Origin: Dillenia suffruticosa
Taxonomy: Eukaryota; Streptophyta; Magnoliopsida; Dilleniales; Dilleniaceae
Length of the DNA: 64,000 nucleotides
Reading direction: 5' to 3'
Assembly: GCA_033439265.1 (NCBI GenBank)
Contig: JAVTVX010000016.1
Location: forward strand, 13,503,201 to 13,567,200
Shown: one piece after another, positions 61,128 through 64,000 of the stretch
How the letters are laid out: the number at the start of each line of letters is the position of its first letter
Numbering within the stretch: the first letter of the stretch is position 1
Made by a program: the position numbers and the translations under genes
The notes under the pieces: model-generated
Seen by the model: only the letters and a program-made list of their open reading frames with translations
What the model was told of the DNA's origin: nothing
Database searches by the model: none

Positions 61128-61737
61128 TGATGGTACCTAGTCCAGGGTCCTAGACCTGCCAGGTTTGCGAACAACAACAAACCCTCTCGGTGCTCACCAA
61201 CGACTCCTCTCTCTTAGTAACCAACTACTTGGTATCTCAACTGGTTGATCCTTAGATTTTCTCGATACTCAGTGTAAGAAGCTCAATTTGCTAAAAAAAT
61301 ATTCACTTCCCTAAAAAGACGGAGAGAATCTTATGTAAATAGAAAGAAGTCTACAATTGTGATCGATAAGTAAAAGAACCCCTGTGGCGATTTGGACTTC
61401 CCAAACGAGTAAAATTTCACAATTTTTTAGAATTCTATGATCTGATTCCCCAAAATTCCATAATACTCTTATAAGAAAACTAGAGTTTTATCATCCCGTA
61501 TGCATACGACCCTTACAAGAAAAAGATATATAAGTTTCAATACGCCTACCGCCTAAATAAGTCCTCTGGACCTACACAGAGCACGCAAAACATACAGAGC
61601 TCTTGAGCTCTCTTTCGATATTAGTCTGCTTCCTTCCTTTCAAAAACTACTTTCTAACTTGAGTACCAGAGCCTTTGCTAGACGACCAAGCCATCCTATT
61701 TAGAGCCACTTTCTATAGAGTCAAACCCACCCCAACA
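61128..61737 (+). repeat. Tat-2 3' LTR
   Basis: It starts TGATGGTACCTAG after a polypurine tract and ends CCCCAACA. It shares 'gtgctcaccaacgactcctc' and many other blocks with the 5' LTR. Confidence 0.88.
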
Positions 61738-61814
61738 GTTTCCTTATATTTATATATATGTCAAGCATCACAATTTTTGCTCTCTGCATGTTGCAGTTTA
61801 TATGTTTAACCATG
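61738..61814. other. Spacer between Tat-2 and Tat-3 copies
   Basis: 77 bp of AT-rich sequence with no recognised feature. Confidence 0.4.
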
Positions 61815-62596
61815 TGTTGGAGTCAATTTTGATTCCACAAAGAACTGTTTTTTTTACTTGAATTGGGAACTGGTGTCAAGATAATCGTCGGATCTTTTCA
61901 GATGGGAAACCTGTAAAAACCCTGCTGAGGGTAGCTCGTTGGGAGATTCCGATACTTAAATCAGAAAAATTAATAAAAGAAAGATGAAGGGTAGCCTATA
62001 GATTTTGCCTTGTATTGCCTCGTGTATATTATGTGTATAGTATTATAGTATTGTGTATGAGAACATATTGTATGTTGCATACATAATACCATGTGATGTA
62101 ATTTGATACTACGTGTATGAAGTCATACCTTTGATCGTGCATAGAATTGAGTACAAAATCATACCTTTGATGGGTACAAAGTTGTACCCACAAACAGTGC
62201 CAATTTGTTGGAGTCAATTTTGGCTCCATAGACAATTGCTTTTTTGACTTGAACAAGGAACTGATGTCGAGGTGCTTGCTGAATCTTCTTGAATGGGAAA
62301 TTTGCAAAAACTTTGTCGGGGGTAGCCCAACAGGGGATTCCAACATTCAAATCAGAAAAAATAACAAAAAAATTGAGAGTGGCCTATAAATTTTGTCTTA
62401 TCTTGCTCTGTGTGAATTGTGCGTAGCGTATTATACAATAAGTACTATCTATGGGAACAAATTGTATGTTATGTATGTAATGCCATACCATATAATTAGA
62501 TAGTATGTGTATGAAATCGTATACCTGATCAGGCATAGAATTGAGTATGAACTCATACCTCATATGGTATAGAATTAGTTATGAAGCCGTACCTCT
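61815..62596 (-). repeat. 391-bp tandem duplication of a Tat LTR end
   Basis: Two diverged copies (61815-62205 and 62206-62596) both start 'tgttggagtcaattttg' on the + strand and run in parallel through 'gatgtaatttgatac'/'atataattagatag'-type blocks. On the minus strand each ends ...GACTCCAACA, the LTR end type of this lineage. Between the copies lies 'aattggcactgtttgtgggt', which resembles the Tat primer-binding site. Confidence 0.85.
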
Positions 62597-63024
62597 CCTA
62601 AGTTGCCTCCATGTACCTCTTTTTTTTTATGGTATATCGAATGGTGTATCTGAAGCCCTCTTTGGTGGTAAGTTATCTTTGCTCTGCATATATAGCCTTC
62701 TGTGTGTCGAGAGACATAGAAAACCCTACTTACCTTGTCTTCCAAAATAGTAAGAATTTGATTTAGAATCACTTAAAACTAAAGAAGGTTTAAAATTTTT
62801 GATAAATTTCTTTACTTATTGAGAGTACAAGAGAAATGGAATCTCAAGGGAATAAGGAAAGTTTCCAATGTCACGAAAATTTATTTCTTTCTTATGTAAA
62901 GGTCTCCTTCTTTATTAAGAGAATTGACATCTTACAGAAATAAGAAAGGTTTAAACTTGTTAGGGAATTCCTTCCTTATTGGATAACCATGAATAATTAT
63001 GGACTATTGAGCTAGGTATCATCA
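62206..63024 (-). repeat. Tat-3 LTR (minus orientation), about 820 bp
   Basis: On the minus strand it starts TGATGATACCTAGCTCAATAG at 63024, just after the purine tract AGTGGGGGCAAA (63025-63036), and runs to CTCCAACA at 62206. Internal blocks such as 'gtaagtagggttttctatg' and 'ggctatatatgcag' match the Tat-1 LTR. A polypurine tract precedes it and a primer-binding-like motif follows it. Confidence 0.8.
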
Positions 63025-64000
63025 TTTGCCCCCACTTCTAATGATATTTTAGAAAAATGACATTAGGAATAGAGTAAGTGGGGGAATTGAAAGAGGCATA
63101 AAATGGAGTATTAAATGTGGAAGTGCTGCTTAGAATTTTGTGTTTTTTTAAAAGGATTTATGTATTTGGTGAATCATATTGTATACATTTTTTGTGATAG
63201 AGTGTGAGAACTGTTTGAGAAAAAGTTTTGATTTTAGGGTTTATGAAATTTATGGGGGTGATTGAAAGGTTAAGAGACTAAGAGGTCAAGTAACCTAGAG
63301 GTTGAATGATCGGGAGGTCAAATATCCAAGAAATCAAGAGATCGAGAGGTTAAGAGACCAAAAGGTCGAGAGACTGAGAAGTTGAATGATCGGGAGATCA
63401 AATGACCAAGAGATTGGGAGACCGAGAGGTTAAGAGACTGAGGAGTCAAATGATTGAGAGATCAAATGACTGGGAGACCGAGAGGGAATCGAACAAAAGA
63501 AGATAACAGATATTGCCTTGAGCGATAAAGATAGAGAGAAAGGGTGTTAAAGACTGACCTTGAGTCTGTGTTTTGCCAGTGCAATAAGACTCTTGATAAG
63601 TGCAAGAGGTTAGAGCTTGGAGTAAACAGAATGAGGAAAGGTTGGTGTGGCTATCTGAGGAGGCTCTTTGAACTTCGTATGTATACAGGGAAGATGTTCG
63701 CTAGTTTCCATTGTGTCCTTCATACATCCCATGCTTGCATAACATATAAAAATTTTATGAATGAGAAAATAGATTGTGTTAAAATAAAATAATCTGAGCA
63801 CTAAGTTGTCCTCAAAGGCATTGTAACTACGAGAGAGTATTAAGCGACAGAGTCAAGAGAATATATACTAAAGCAAATGGTACAACTCCTATAGAGTGGT
63901 GCTGAGAGAAAGGGAGTTAGATCATGTTCAAGTGCTACAACCCATGTATGAATAGAAAAACAAGAGAAAGGGAGTTGAATCTCATCAGACGCCGAGACCT
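63025..64000 (-). mobile_element. Tat-3 3' UTR, continuing beyond the window
   Basis: Reading into the element, this is the polypurine tract (63025-63036), AT-rich sequence, a short-period tandem array (63255-63490) and further sequence with scattered 'gagaaagggagtt' motifs (63905, 63962). No coding domain is reached before the window ends. Confidence 0.65.
63255..63490 (-). repeat. About 10-bp purine-rich tandem array with an 80-bp higher-order unit
   Basis: Short units of the form 'gagaggttaagagaccgaga' repeat throughout. The longer phrase 'gttgaatgatcgggag' recurs at 63301 and 63381, 80 bp apart, and in diverged form near 63444. It is a minisatellite in the Tat-3 3' UTR. Confidence 0.85.

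Larger units (their letters stand above)
55014..61737 (+). mobile_element. Tat-2: gag-less Tat-lineage Ty3/gypsy element with both LTRs
   Basis: 5' LTR 55014-55712, primer-binding region about 55713-55735, protease from about 55860, RT, RNase H, second RNase H, integrase to about 59480, 61-bp tandem array, purine tract 61113-61127, 3' LTR 61128-61737. Only about 150 bp separate the LTR from protease, so gag is missing. I found no convincing target duplication: TGTTC on the left, GTTTC on the right. Pol is full of stops. Confidence 0.9.

Noticed and set aside
55009-61742. TGTTC / GTTTC as a target duplication for Tat-2
   Set aside because: The two pentamers do not match position by position, and the left LTR terminus is mutated, so no duplication can be claimed.

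Overview
This is nuclear DNA from a flowering plant. The evidence is one intact intron-containing FAR1-family gene, a broken plant-specific calcium/calmodulin-dependent kinase (CCaMK) gene, RTE-type LINEs, and deep layers of Ty1/copia and Ty3/gypsy LTR retrotransposons. The species cannot be named from the sequence. Most of the window is AT-rich decayed repeat.

Layout, left to right. (1) 1-6063: 3' part of a decayed Tat-lineage Ty3/gypsy element (Tat-1, + strand), with pol remnants, an 86-bp tandem array and a 3' LTR. (2) 6064-11.6 kb: a decayed RTE-type LINE (LINE-A, +), split by a 3.75-kb solo LTR at 7540-11286 with target duplication AAATC. (3) 11.6-33.3 kb: a CCaMK pseudogene (- strand), split just after its glycine-rich loop by a copia element (12067-33226, target duplication TATCC). 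The copia element was itself hit twice. A 4.47-kb solo LTR sits at 14124-18592 (ACATC), and a gypsy chromovirus-like element with 3.1-kb LTRs sits at 19300-28265 (CAAAT). (4) 33.3-42.9 kb: intergenic DNA with microsatellites and at most doubtful exons. (5) 42.9-45.8 kb: a second decayed LINE (LINE-B). (6) 46.06-54.2 kb: the one gene that looks functional, a FAR1-RELATED SEQUENCE 3-like gene on the - strand, with four coding exons and a likely spliced 5' UTR. (7) 55.0-61.7 kb: a second Tat element (Tat-2, +) with both LTRs but no gag. (8) 61.8-64.0 kb: LTR, polypurine tract and repetitive 3' UTR of a third Tat element (Tat-3, - strand).

The main results are the insertion history, readable from four exact 5-bp target duplications; the disruption of a symbiosis-signalling kinase gene at its ATP loop; three unrelated tandem arrays in the 3' UTRs of three Tat elements; and an exon structure for the FRS3-like gene that extends well beyond its large open reading frame. 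I found no microbial-type system, CRISPR array or operon. The boundaries and target duplications were read directly. Family names come from recognised motifs, and the age order is inferred from nesting.
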